Position numbers and translations under genes: made by a program. A stretch of DNA of 64,000 nucleotides from JAGVPT01 sp963827085 (GTDB taxonomy: Bacteria > Bacteroidota > Ignavibacteria > UBA10030 > UBA8401): assembly GCA_963827085.1 (NCBI GenBank), contig CAWGZY010000005.1, forward strand, positions 1 through 64,000, written 5' to 3'. This document shows, one piece after another, positions 16,765 through 24,676 of the stretch (within the stretch, counting starts at the first letter, position 1; each line of letters opens with the position of its first letter). The notes under the pieces were generated by a model. That model did not search any database. It was not told where the DNA came from and was given only the letters and a program-made list of their open reading frames with translations.

Positions 16765-16916
16765 CCCTAACGGACCGGAGCTAAGCTGCGGCGGCGGAGC
16801 GCCGCAGCGACGGTAGCCAGTCCGCGCGTGGCAAGTCATGTCCGATAGTAGCTATTTGTTTCGCGCGTGTTAAATCATCGACGGCTGGTTCCGTCAGCTT
16901 GAGCGACTGGTTAGGC
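16765..16916 (-). repeat. attC-27
   Basis: 152 bp, class I. Closes C27; edges match over 12 bp. Confidence 0.97.
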
Positions 16917-16933
16917 CGCACTTACGATTTACT

Positions 16934-17254
16934 TTAAAACGGTGTGAAGTTAATGTCATAACCATATGGCTTTTCTTTCGGCGACTGGGTCGGCTCTGTT
17001 TCATAAACTTGGATTCTTCCTGTCACTGTAAACCCAATTTGCTCTCCAATTATTTTGATCATATCACCTGATTCACCTGAGGATGTCGCCCAGACTTTCA
17101 TCGCCATCCAAGCATTGCCGGGCGGACAAGAGAAGCCATCCGACAGGTTGCCAACTATTCCTTCAGCCAATACAGTAAAATGCTGATATGGGGTTTTTAT
17201 CTTCCCATAGCGCAATTTTGCATTAAGGCTTTTGTCAGATTTCTCCGTTTTCAT
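16934..17254 (-). CDS. Hypothetical protein (C27)
   Basis: A 106-residue protein without signal peptide or membrane segment. It reads as an all-beta single domain: FTVLAEGIVGNLSDGFSCPP, GNAWMAMKVWATSSGESGD, IGFTVTGRIQVYETEPTQ, ending PYGYDINFTPF. Compact proteins of this type are common as integron cassette products, but I cannot name a family. Confidence 0.65.
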   Translation of the reverse strand: MKTEKSDKSLNAKLRYGKIKTPYQHFTVLAEGIVGNLSDGFSCPPGNAWMAMKVWATSSGESGDMIKIIGEQIGFTVTGRIQVYETEPTQSPKEKPYGYDINFTPF

Positions 17255-17271
17255 AAAATGTCTTTCGTGCG

Positions 17272-17423
17272 GCCTAACGGACCGGAGCTAAGCTGCGGCG
17301 ACGGAGCGCCGCAGCGACGGTAGCCAGTCCGCGCGTGGCGAGTCATGTCCGATAGTAGCTGGCTGTTTCGCGCGTGTTAAATCATCGACGGCTGGTTCCG
17401 TCAGCTTGAGCGACTGGTTAGGC
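17272..17423 (-). repeat. attC-28
   Basis: 152 bp, class I (GCGGCGACGGAGCGCCGC). Closes C28; edges match over 13 bp. Nearly identical to attC-98. Confidence 0.97.
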
Positions 17424-17429
17424 CGCCAA

Positions 17430-17792
17430 CTACTTTGTCTGTATTTCGGTTCGATGCTTCCAATTGACAAAGAATAGAACGCTTATGATTGCCATTGGTC
17501 CGGCTATTGCGAAATATACAAACAAAGGAAATCTGCCCCAAACAAAGACGACATATAAGACAGCAAGGATAAGAAACACCACACCACCAATCCATTCCCA
17601 TCGCCAAGCAATAATTAAGAAAAGAATAATGATGGCCGTTGGAATGAGATGAATTGCGAATGCGAGTAAGGTTCTCCAGAAATCATATCCTTCGCTGAAT
17701 ACGTCGAGAGCAAAAATGGAGATAAAAATTGCGAACAGAATGCTTAAAACTCGTGGAGACCAAAAGAGAATTTGTTTCGATGGCTTGTTCAT
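17430..17792 (-). CDS. Four-helix membrane protein (C28)
   Basis: A 120-residue protein with four membrane segments (about residues 13-30, 39-60, 66-84, 88-106) and charged ends MNKPSKQ / NWKHRTEIQTK. The WRWEWIGGVVFLILAVLYVV block is characteristic of a small membrane family frequent in cassettes and FCB genomes (DUF7670-like; the name is uncertain). Same protein as 63399-63761. Confidence 0.7.
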   Translation of the reverse strand: MNKPSKQILFWSPRVLSILFAIFISIFALDVFSEGYDFWRTLLAFAIHLIPTAIIILFLIIAWRWEWIGGVVFLILAVLYVVFVWGRFPLFVYFAIAGPMAIISVLFFVNWKHRTEIQTK

Positions 17793-17820
17793 GAGAATTT
17801 GCTCCTCTGTTGCTTTGGCG

Positions 17821-17972
17821 GCCTAACGGACCGGAGCTAAGCTGCGGCGGCGAAGCGCCGCAGCGACGGTCGCCAGTCCGCGCGTGGTATGTCCAGTCCG
17901 ATTGTAACTCTTTGTTTCGCGCGTGCGAAATCATCGACGGCTGGTTCCGTCAGCTTGAGCGACTGGTTAGGC
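17821..17972 (-). repeat. attC-29
   Basis: 152 bp, class I with the GGTATGTCCAGTCC inner variant. Closes C29. Confidence 0.97.
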
Positions 17973-18196
17973 GGCGATAAGTGCATGTTGATAAGAATAC
18001 GTTTTCGTACTGACTGTATTATATTAGAAACTATCTCCAAGAATGTAATACCAAGCTTTTAGTATTTGATAAAGTGACCGTATTTAGTGAGTGCGTTGTC
18101 TGAAAGAGGAGTCGTTTGTAGAAAAACCGGATGACTGCTTGTAGGTTAATTCTTTTAACTCCTCCTTTTTTTCTTTTGTTACAAATTGCTTTCGCC
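17973..18196 (-). repeat. Gene-less cassette C29, family B
   Basis: TATAAT at 18018-18023. The dyad has one broken pair (AATACCAA...TTAGTATT). Confidence 0.72.
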
Positions 18197-18348
18197 GCCT
18201 AACGGACTGGAGCTAAGCTGCGGCAACGAAGTGCCGCAGCGACGGAATCCAGTCCGCGCGTGGCGAGTCATGTCCAAAAGTGGCTGGTTGTTTCGCGCGT
18301 GTTAAATCACCAACGGCTGGTTCCGTCAGCTTGAGCGACTGGTTAGGG
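18197..18348 (-). repeat. attC-30
   Basis: 152 bp, class I. Closes C30; edges match over 13 bp. Confidence 0.97.
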
Positions 18349-18376
18349 TGCACACAGGAAAACAGAGGTTCTGTTT

Positions 18377-19105
18377 TCATTTCCACCAATCTGTGTTTCT
18401 TTTTTCTGACTCTTTGTTATAATCTTCCCAACCGTTTTTTAGATATTTATCATCAACGTGGAAATCACTTGCACCAGAATCCAATTCTCTGCTATCCGGA
18501 ATACGAAAATCACCCCAATTGCATTTTTTTATCAAAGTAGAATCATAACTTTGCCATATCCCTTCGAACTGATTATTCTCAAAACCATCAGCTACCAACA
18601 TTAAAGCGTCATACTGGATTTGATCATGCTTATCAATAAAAAAATTAATAGAGAAACTACCTATTAATTTACCACTATGTTTTTGTTTTCTGTTTTGATA
18701 TAAATTGTATTTTCCTTTTACAAATCCTTGAGTGTATCCTGGAACATCTGATTCTTCAAACAGTTGTGCTTCGTTAATCAGCAATGATCCTTGAAAAGAG
18801 CAAATGATATTTCTAGTCTTTGTCTTGCCATGAACAAAATATCGGTGTTTATTATCTCGATCTTTAATGACAGAACTAAAATGAATGAAGAATCGATAAT
18901 AATTATCACCGATATATCCTATTGGTTCAGGGCGTTTAATTTTTCTAGGTCCAGTGTCAGCAATGATACTATCGCAAGTCAAAATGTGGCTCAAATCGTA
19001 TTTTTGAACTTCATTAAAGAAGTCTTTTGTCTTGGCATCATTTGAACTAAATGAACAAAGCAGAATATATAACAACACTGAAGGCATTGTATTTATCAAC
19101 GGCAT
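18377..19105 (-). CDS. Exported hypothetical protein (C30)
   Basis: A 242-residue protein with a short hydrophobic N-terminus (MPLINTMPSVLLYILLCSFS) that may be a signal peptide; a lipobox at LLCSF is possible but not canonical. The mature part is rich in strands and aromatic residues (YIGDNYYRFFIHFSSVIKDR, FFIDKHDQIQYDALMLVADG) and ends in a Lys/Glu/Trp tail. Much more AT-rich than the neighbouring attC sites. Function unknown. Confidence 0.62.
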   Translation of the reverse strand: MPLINTMPSVLLYILLCSFSSNDAKTKDFFNEVQKYDLSHILTCDSIIADTGPRKIKRPEPIGYIGDNYYRFFIHFSSVIKDRDNKHRYFVHGKTKTRNIICSFQGSLLINEAQLFEESDVPGYTQGFVKGKYNLYQNRKQKHSGKLIGSFSINFFIDKHDQIQYDALMLVADGFENNQFEGIWQSYDSTLIKKCNWGDFRIPDSRELDSGASDFHVDDKYLKNGWEDYNKESEKRNTDWWK

Positions 19106-19147
19106 CTTTATTCCGCTTTTCTAAGAATGAGAATGTTTGTTTGTGCA

Positions 19148-19299
19148 CCCTAACGGACCGGAGCTAAGCTGCGGCGACGAAGTGCCGCAGCCACGGAATC
19201 CAGTCCGCGCGAGCTAAGTCCTGTCCGATAGTACCTGGTTGTTTCGCGCGAGCAAAATCGTCGACGGCTGGTTCCGTCAGCTTGAGCGACTGGTTAGGC
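19148..19299 (-). repeat. attC-31
   Basis: 152 bp, class I. Closes C31; its R'' box supplies the C31 stop codon. Confidence 0.97.
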
Positions 19300-19950
19300 G
19301 GCAACATTTTTTTGCCTATTAGACCTAAGCCATGTTACTACGATAGCAAATACAATACTCCATGTTACTGCACCAAACGCGGTCAGGGTCTTACTTACAA
19401 TTATCGTGTCTTCGTACCCGTGGGGAGTATCGAACCCGTTGTCGAGTATCGCACCTGCGAGTAAGAGGCTCGGAAATCCTGGAAGGGAAACAGCACCCAA
19501 TAGAAAAAAAACGATCGATGCATGAAACGGTAATTGATACCCACCTAAGGTTGCGGTATCGAGAGACCACCAAAGAAGAAATAGTAAAATAGAAAGCGCG
19601 CCACTGGACGAGAAGGAAAGTTTCCAGAATTTCTGTGGCTCAGTTGCGCTGGCTTCGAGCTTTTGTCCTTTCCAGGTCTTCACTGCGGCGGATACGATTA
19701 GAGCCCAAACTAACGCGGATCCGAACAGAGCAAGAGGCGCGATAAATGCGTTCGACATTAACAGTACAGAATCTTTTGAAGTCAAAAGTCTCCAGGATGG
19801 TAGATTAAAAAGCCAGTGAGTTGGGAATATAAAGGTTTTTACGACAATATGCCGGAGATAGTCGTTTCGGATCGTGGCATCTATGGGCAAGAGAATACCG
19901 CTCGAGATGATAGCCATGAAGACGACGGTATATTTGAATAGCCTATTCAT
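19294..19950 (-). CDS. Membrane protein, unknown (C31)
   Basis: A 218-residue protein with about five hydrophobic segments: residues 7-24, 63-90, 113-131, 138-168 and 188-207. A basic tail RSNRQKNVAA ends with TAA in the R'' box. No family recognised; the loops carry no catalytic pattern. Confidence 0.65.
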   Translation of the reverse strand: MNRLFKYTVVFMAIISSGILLPIDATIRNDYLRHIVVKTFIFPTHWLFNLPSWRLLTSKDSVLLMSNAFIAPLALFGSALVWALIVSAAVKTWKGQKLEASATEPQKFWKLSFSSSGALSILLFLLWWSLDTATLGGYQLPFHASIVFFLLGAVSLPGFPSLLLAGAILDNGFDTPHGYEDTIIVSKTLTAFGAVTWSIVFAIVVTWLRSNRQKNVAA

Positions 19951-19975
19951 GAAGTCGTACTTAGTTGATTTTGCC

Positions 19976-20128
19976 GCCTAACGGACCGGAGCTAAGCTGC
20001 GGCCACGAAGTGCCGCAGCAACGGAATCCATTCCGCGCGTGGTATGTCCAGTCCAACAAGTAACTGTTTGTTTCGCGCGTGTTAAATCATCGACGGCTGG
20101 TTCCGTCAGCTTGAGCGACTGGTTAGGC
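19976..20128 (-). repeat. attC-32
   Basis: 153 bp, class I. Closes C32; edges GTTAGGCGGTTAG match over 13 bp. Confidence 0.97.
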
Positions 20129-20130
20129 GG

Positions 20131-20730
20131 TTAGCGATAAGAAATTTCAAACCAATTATCGTCAAGTTGACGAATCGCTGCGCGTTTAGTGTTTGACAAT
20201 TCTTTAAATTGTGTAGGATTGCCGCCATTTTGTACGTAAAGGTACCCGTCATAGTTGGATGAAGTCATTAATAGAGGTAAGTTTGTGTAGAACATAACAT
20301 ATCGTATTCTAGAATGTACCTCTACTTGGATAAATGTATCGGAAATATTTGAATTTGGTGTATCGATATTTTTATAGTCTGTGCTTTGATAAGTCGTATC
20401 CTTACATATTTCTCGGACAATTGCTTCGCGATCATGCTTGTAATAATAATAATCGACTTTATCCCTAGCACTAGGTAAGAGAAAAGAAACAATATTTACG
20501 GCAAGCGGGACAAGAGAATAAAATCGTGTCTTTTTAAATGACCACAAGCAAGTAATGCTTGCTACTATTGACGCCAAGTACAGAGGCATAAGCAATACTG
20601 GTATCAAGCCAGTACCGTTTACGTGTCTCATTAACTCATAGACAAAAATGCCTATGAATAAAAATACCGAGAAATAGAATCGAGCGATTATCTCTTCTAG
20701 ATGATCTAACATGTGTTCAAAACAAAGCAT
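20131..20730 (-). CDS. Membrane-anchored hypothetical protein (C32)
   Basis: A 199-residue protein. Three hydrophobic segments in the first 90 residues (about 18-34, 42-62, 72-86) are followed by a soluble domain of about 110 residues with Tyr-rich (DKVDYYYYKHDRE) and beta segments (FIQVEVHSRIRYVMFYTN), ending in DDNWFEISYR. ATG 20730 is the first in frame; M7 is an alternative. Function unknown. Confidence 0.62.
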   Translation of the reverse strand: MLCFEHMLDHLEEIIARFYFSVFLFIGIFVYELMRHVNGTGLIPVLLMPLYLASIVASITCLWSFKKTRFYSLVPLAVNIVSFLLPSARDKVDYYYYKHDREAIVREICKDTTYQSTDYKNIDTPNSNISDTFIQVEVHSRIRYVMFYTNLPLLMTSSNYDGYLYVQNGGNPTQFKELSNTKRAAIRQLDDNWFEISYR

Positions 20731-20739
20731 ATTCTAACC

Positions 20740-20891
20740 GCCTAACGAACCGGAGCTAAGCTGCGGCGACGAAGCGCCGCAGCGACGGTAGCCAGTCCGC
20801 GCGAGACAAGTCCTGTCCGATAGTAGCTGGTTGTTACGCGCGCATTAAATCATCGACGGCTGGTTCCGTCAGCTTGAGCGACTGGTTAGGC
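20740..20891 (-). repeat. attC-33
   Basis: 152 bp, class I. Closes C33; edges match over 13 bp. Confidence 0.97.
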
Positions 20892-20901
20892 GGCGAGCAG
20901 C

Positions 20902-21735
20902 TTAAGATGTATGAACTTTTCTCCATTGGTATAAATCGTTAAAATATTTCTTACGTTCTTTGAGTTTTGACTCAGCCCATTTAACTGCTTTGTCGATAGT
21001 CAAATGTATATGGGAAATCTCCGGGTATGTAAAAACTTTCACGAAAGTTAAATCAATCATATAATCCGATTGCATCCACGTTGCTCCTTTTCCTTCTTCT
21101 TGAAGAATGGCGGTGACAAAGCGGTTCATTGCGCAAATTTTGAGTTCATCAATATGGCCAGAAGGATAAGAGTTCTCGCAGACAACAAACTTTGAGATGG
21201 ATGCAAGCATATTCATTTTTTCTTCAACTGACTGAATCTCTAAGTCGGATAGGTCTTTCGCTATGATAGGTCTGTAGCCCTTTTTCTGCAATCGATGCTG
21301 AATAATTCTGAGACTATCTATGTGTTTTGTATCTTCCCCGAGAATAAGGACAGTTTTATCCTTGATTGGTTTTATATAGCTTACAATGTTGATTAGTTGA
21401 TCAATGACAACAGATTCAGTGGTTATTTCAAAAAAATTCCGCTGCAAAATATCCCACCCAATAAGAGGGAGCTGTGATTCGACTGCAATGACTTTATGAT
21501 TAGGGAAAAAATGTTTACCGACTTTTATATCACAATAATACTCCTCCAACTGCAAAGTGCCGCCGACAGATGTTACCGAAACTACGCCTGTGGCTTTTAA
21601 TTGTAGTTGTGAGATAAAACTCCGGGGAACGCAAGTCACTTGAGCGCCAGTATCTAGTAATGCATTAGATTTAAGAGTGGTCCGCGTTTTCTTGTTAGTG
21701 AAGCTTGTCTTAACTAAAGGAGTTGCTAAATTCAT
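20902..21735 (-). CDS. Retropepsin-like protease fused to Rossmann/TIR-like domain (C33)
   Basis: A 277-residue protein. Residues 1-110 form a retropepsin-like aspartyl protease domain: catalytic LLDTGAQVTCVP (Asp28-Thr-Gly), a flap region SVTSVGGTLQLEEYYC and the closing LIGWDILQRN. Such single-domain proteases work as homodimers. Residues 125-277 begin DKTVLILGEDTKHIDSLRII, then HRLQKKGYRPIIAKDLSDLE, KFVVCENSYPSGHIDELKIC and GATWMQSDYMIDLTF. This is an alternating beta/alpha pattern like TIR/flavodoxin-type sensor or effector domains, but I cannot assign it. It has no signal peptide, so it is cytoplasmic. A defence or stress role is inference. Confidence 0.72.
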   Translation of the reverse strand: MNLATPLVKTSFTNKKTRTTLKSNALLDTGAQVTCVPRSFISQLQLKATGVVSVTSVGGTLQLEEYYCDIKVGKHFFPNHKVIAVESQLPLIGWDILQRNFFEITTESVVIDQLINIVSYIKPIKDKTVLILGEDTKHIDSLRIIQHRLQKKGYRPIIAKDLSDLEIQSVEEKMNMLASISKFVVCENSYPSGHIDELKICAMNRFVTAILQEEGKGATWMQSDYMIDLTFVKVFTYPEISHIHLTIDKAVKWAESKLKERKKYFNDLYQWRKVHTS

Positions 21736-21767
21736 TGAGTTCTTTCAGATGTCTGTGAATTCTCGCC

Positions 21768-21920
21768 GCCTAACGGACCGGAGCTAAGCTGCGGCGGCGA
21801 ACAGCCGCCGCAAGGTAGCTCGTTGCGCGGACGTTTCAGTCAGATGCTCCTAAGTCCGTCCAACAACGCGCGGCGAAATCGTCGACGGCTACTTCCGTCA
21901 GCTTGAGCGACTGGTTAGGC
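21768..21920 (-). repeat. attC-34 (class II)
   Basis: 153 bp. Closes C34. The body edges differ by one base insertion/deletion (GTTAGGCGCAGCC here, GTTAGGGCGCAGCC expected from attC-35). Confidence 0.96.
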
Positions 21921-21931
21921 GCAGCCACATA

Positions 21932-21960
21932 TTGACAATGTATACGAATTGTAGTAAATT
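21932..21960 (+). promoter_or_regulatory. Promoter of BrnT/BrnA (C34)
   Basis: TTGACA (21932-21937), 17-bp spacer, TAAATT (21955-21960). The BrnT ATG lies 5 bp downstream. Confidence 0.7.
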
Positions 21961-21965
21961 GATTT

Positions 21966-22247
21966 ATGAACATCATCTGGGATGATGAGAAAAATGAGAA
22001 ACTCAAGAAAGAACGCGGGATTTCGTTTGAAGAAATCGCATTACTTATCTTGGATAAGAAGTATATCGATATAGTGAAACATCCGAAACGGCAGAGCCAG
22101 AGTTTATTCATACTTCCTGTAAAGGGATACATTCACGCCGTACCGTTCGTGTTTGATGAAAACAAGAATATTGTTTTAAAAACTGCATTTCCGAGTCGCA
22201 AATTTCACAAAAAGTATGGACAAAAGAGCGATGAAAACAAAACTTGA
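21966..22247 (+). CDS. brnT: BrnT-family toxin (C34)
   Basis: A 93-residue BrnT ribonuclease-like toxin. The N-terminus IIWDDEKNEKLKKERGISFE is the BrnT 'WD-x-x-K-x-x-x-N/L-x-x-x-R-G-I-S-F' motif, followed by EEIALLILDKKYIDIVKHP and a strand series ending FPSRKFHKKY. It lies opposite to the array, with its own promoter and a near-leaderless start. More distant from the C44 and C76 BrnT proteins than those are from each other. Confidence 0.78.
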   Translation: MNIIWDDEKNEKLKKERGISFEEIALLILDKKYIDIVKHPKRQSQSLFILPVKGYIHAVPFVFDENKNIVLKTAFPSRKFHKKYGQKSDENKT

Positions 22248-22530
22248 CAAATTCGAACGAGAGATCGAAAGATCTGCTGACTCCTATCGCCCGGTCTCAA
22301 AAAGACAGCGAGATAAAATAGAGGCTATCTTAGAGCGCATTCGAAAAACTCGGAACGTTAACATTCGTCTTTCTGAATCAGTTCTTGAACAGCTAAAACG
22401 ACGTTCTCTTGAGGAAGGTATCCCTTACCAGACCCTTATCTCAAGTGTTTTGCACAAATTCGTTACTGATCGTCTCGTGGATGAGGCCGCGATACGAAAG
22501 TCTGTGCGACTGCTGCATTCTAATCAATAG
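22216..22530 (+). CDS. brnA: BrnA/CopG-type antitoxin (C34)
   Basis: A 104-residue antitoxin overlapping the toxin by 32 bp. A charged helix (RKTRNVNIRLSESVLEQLKR) leads into a ribbon-helix-helix: the strand NVNIRLS and helices VLEQLKRRSLEEG and PYQTLISSVLHKFV. RHH antitoxins of this type bind both toxin and operator. ATG 22231 is an alternative start five codons in. The 66 bp to attC-35 hold no gene. Confidence 0.75.
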   Translation: MDKRAMKTKLDKFEREIERSADSYRPVSKRQRDKIEAILERIRKTRNVNIRLSESVLEQLKRRSLEEGIPYQTLISSVLHKFVTDRLVDEAAIRKSVRLLHSNQ

Positions 22531-22596
22531 CCCTTTCTCACTTTATTCTGCCAACGTCACCTTCATCTGTTCTGAGTAACTGCTGGATTGGCTGCG

Positions 22597-22747
22597 CCCT
22601 AACGGACTGGAGCTAAGCTGCGGCGACGTGCAACGTCGCCGCGGTAGTCATTCCGCGCGTGGTATGTCCAGTCCGATAGTAGCTGGATGTTTCGCGCGTG
22701 TTAAATCATCGACGGCTGGTTCCGTCAGCTTGAGCGACTGGTTAGGG
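22597..22747 (-). repeat. attC-35
   Basis: 151 bp, class I with a GGCGACGTGCAACGTCGCC perfect central hairpin. Closes C35; edges match over 15 bp. Confidence 0.96.
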
Positions 22748-22785
22748 CGCAAAAACAGTTCAGTGGAAATGGATTAGGGCCTTTT

Positions 22786-23670
22786 CTAATAAAACCATCC
22801 GACTGGATTTGGGAAATTCTGCGTTAGCTCCCAACGTGGTGGCGGTAGTATTATAGTATCTGCAGAAAACGGATTCATGCGCTCCAGTCTTTCCATCGAA
22901 ACGGATGGATTTGTAGATGTGCTACCGGAAGATGGATTCCACGTTAGATTAAACACATTTTGACCTTTTATTACTTGCCGGACATAACTTACAGACCTGG
23001 AAGTTACTGTATCAATCAGTGTAATAACTATGCTTTGAGAAAATGAAAAAACGCCAATGGGGGCTGGTCCTGTTGCGTTGGTTTCAACAATTGGTGGCAA
23101 TGTTAATATATTTGGAAATGATAGTGAATCTGTAGTTTCAAATGTACCTGATTTAGAGGTATAGCCGAGTATTGAATTCTCCGGGCTGTTATCTAAAAGA
23201 GTAATATAAATAGAATCTTTAAACAGTACTTGTTTGGTTGTATCATTCACTGCGGTTAAAATACCCTTATATACCCTTGTTCCAACATTTTCTACATTGA
23301 GCGAAACAACATATTCAAAAACGCCCTGGCCTAAATTTCTATCGGTAGCCAGATTTTGGACCAGTCTTCCATCCAATTCATAAATCCCAAGCGATACCAA
23401 TGAACTTTCCGCTACGCTGAAGAGAATACTAGTATTTGCCTGAAGAACTTTAGGACTTTCGGCGATCCCCAAAGACGATGAATCGGCGTCATTGTATATG
23501 CTTACCGAAATCCCTTGAACTGGTTGACCATTTGAATCTTTGACATTAATTGTCACCGAAAAATTGTCGGTATTATTATTTATGCTGGCGGGATTGTTCT
23601 TGCAGGAGATGTTAGCAAGAAACAAAATCAGAATTGCAATTCTCAAAATCATAGGAATATTTGTTTTCAT
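22786..23670 (-). CDS. Lipoprotein with truncated T9SS-type C-terminus (C35)
   Basis: A 294-residue lipoprotein: lipobox ISC (LILFLANISC), Asn-rich linker, then a carboxypeptidase-regulatory/PEGA-like strand block (SVTINVKDSNGQPVQGISVS). Middle strands follow (SVAESSLVSLGIYELDGRLV) with the pattern of an FCB sorting or FlgD-like beta-sandwich. The last residues WELTQNFPNPVGWFY match the start of a type IX sorting domain ('W-E-L-x-Q-N-F-P-N-P-F-N-P') but stop there. The sorting domain is either degraded or was cut at cassette formation. Confidence 0.75.
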   Translation of the reverse strand: MKTNIPMILRIAILILFLANISCKNNPASINNNTDNFSVTINVKDSNGQPVQGISVSIYNDADSSSLGIAESPKVLQANTSILFSVAESSLVSLGIYELDGRLVQNLATDRNLGQGVFEYVVSLNVENVGTRVYKGILTAVNDTTKQVLFKDSIYITLLDNSPENSILGYTSKSGTFETTDSLSFPNILTLPPIVETNATGPAPIGVFSFSQSIVITLIDTVTSRSVSYVRQVIKGQNVFNLTWNPSSGSTSTNPSVSMERLERMNPFSADTIILPPPRWELTQNFPNPVGWFY

Positions 23671-23682
23671 AGAATTTTTGCG

Positions 23683-23835
23683 CCCTAACGGACCGGAGCT
23701 AAGCTGCGGCGACGAAGTGCCGCAGCAACGGAATCCAGTCCGCGCGAGCTAAGTCATGTCCAACAAGTAACTGGTCGTTTCGCGCGCATTGAATCATCGA
23801 CGGCTACTTCCGTCAGCTTGAGCGACTGGTTAGAA
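23683..23835 (-). repeat. attC-36
   Basis: 153 bp, class I. Closes C36; edges match over only 10 bp (GTTAGAACGC). Confidence 0.97.
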
Positions 23836-23860
23836 CGCGCGCGGGGGAGTAATTGGATAC

Positions 23861-23900
23861 TTGATTTTATCATTATTTAGTACTAATTTGTGTTACACAA
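23861..23900 (+). promoter_or_regulatory. Promoter and operator, C36 TA module
   Basis: TTGATT (23861-23866), 17-bp spacer, TAATTT (23884-23889), followed at once by the perfect dyad TTGTGT-T-ACACAA (23888-23900), a likely operator for the Phd-type antitoxin. Confidence 0.6.
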
Positions 23901-23914
23901 TCGAAGGAAAACGA

Positions 23915-24181
23915 ATGCCCATTATTAAATCCATATCGAGTATGCGCAATCGTACTCGGGAAATCTCCACCCTTGCACGTGAAAAGGATGAGCCAATCTA
24001 TCTAACCAAGAACGGCGAAGGTGATTTGGTTGTAATGACAATTGATCACTATGAGAGACTGAAAGCTCAGGCGGAACTCTTCGAGAAATTGGGAGTTGCT
24101 CAAGCTCAGGCAGCCGCTGGAAAGAGGGGAATAAAACATTCCCAGATGATTGCAAAACTTCGGCGTCGCGCTCATGCCTAA
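23915..24181 (+). CDS. Phd/YefM-family antitoxin (C36)
   Basis: An 88-residue antitoxin (MPIIKSISSMRNRTREIST, EPIYLTKNGEGDLVVMTIDH). The 'P-I-x-x-T-K-N-G-x-G-D-x-V-V-M' strand is the Phd/YefM dimer core that binds DNA; the C-terminal helix binds toxin. ATG 23915 has AAGGA upstream. It overlaps the toxin start by 8 bp (ATGCCTAA). Related to the C49 antitoxin. Confidence 0.88.
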   Translation: MPIIKSISSMRNRTREISTLAREKDEPIYLTKNGEGDLVVMTIDHYERLKAQAELFEKLGVAQAQAAAGKRGIKHSQMIAKLRRRAHA

Positions 24182-24479
24182 TCAATATGTTATCCGTTAC
24201 CTTCCCATTGCTCAGGACGACCTCATTAGTATTTACGATTGGATAGCGAAAGATAGTCCTGCACGCGCATCGTCGTTTGTTGAAAAAGTTGATAAACGAA
24301 TAGGGGCTCTTGCTCAATCTCCATATCTTGGAAGAGTTCCTCGTCATCCGCGTCTACAGGAATATGAATACCGAACGTTGATTCTTGACTCTTACCTTGT
24401 TTTTTACAAAATCCGCAATCAGCTAATTGAAATCCATCGAGTTGTACACGCCTCTCGAAACCTAGACCATCTTATTTAA
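24174..24479 (+). CDS. RelE/ParE-family toxin (C36)
   Basis: A 101-residue toxin with the RelE/ParE order: YVIRYLPIAQDDLISIYDWI, ARASSFVEKVDKRIGALAQS, P-x-x-GRVPRHPRL, YRTLILDSYLVFYKI and IEIHRVVHASRNLDHL. Members are mRNA interferases (RelE) or gyrase inhibitors (ParE); which applies here is not clear. ATG 24174 is translationally coupled to the antitoxin stop. Confidence 0.87.
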   Translation: MPNQYVIRYLPIAQDDLISIYDWIAKDSPARASSFVEKVDKRIGALAQSPYLGRVPRHPRLQEYEYRTLILDSYLVFYKIRNQLIEIHRVVHASRNLDHLI

Positions 24480-24510
24480 AATTTGTCTTCAACGATAATT
24501 AGTTCGTGCG

Positions 24511-24663
24511 TTCTAACGGACCGGAGCTAAGCTGCGGCGGCGAACAGCCGCCGCAAGGTAGTTCGTTGCGCGGACGTGCCGGTCAGATGCTCTTAAGTCC
24601 GTCCAACAACGCGCGGCGAAATCGTCGACGGCTGGTTCCGTCAGCTTGAGCGACTGGTTAGGT
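24511..24663 (-). repeat. attC-37 (class II)
   Basis: 153 bp. Closes C37; edges match over 13 bp. Identical to attC-72 except for the outer R' bases, as expected for a copied cassette. Confidence 0.96.
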
Positions 24664-24676
24664 TGCAAAACAGAGA

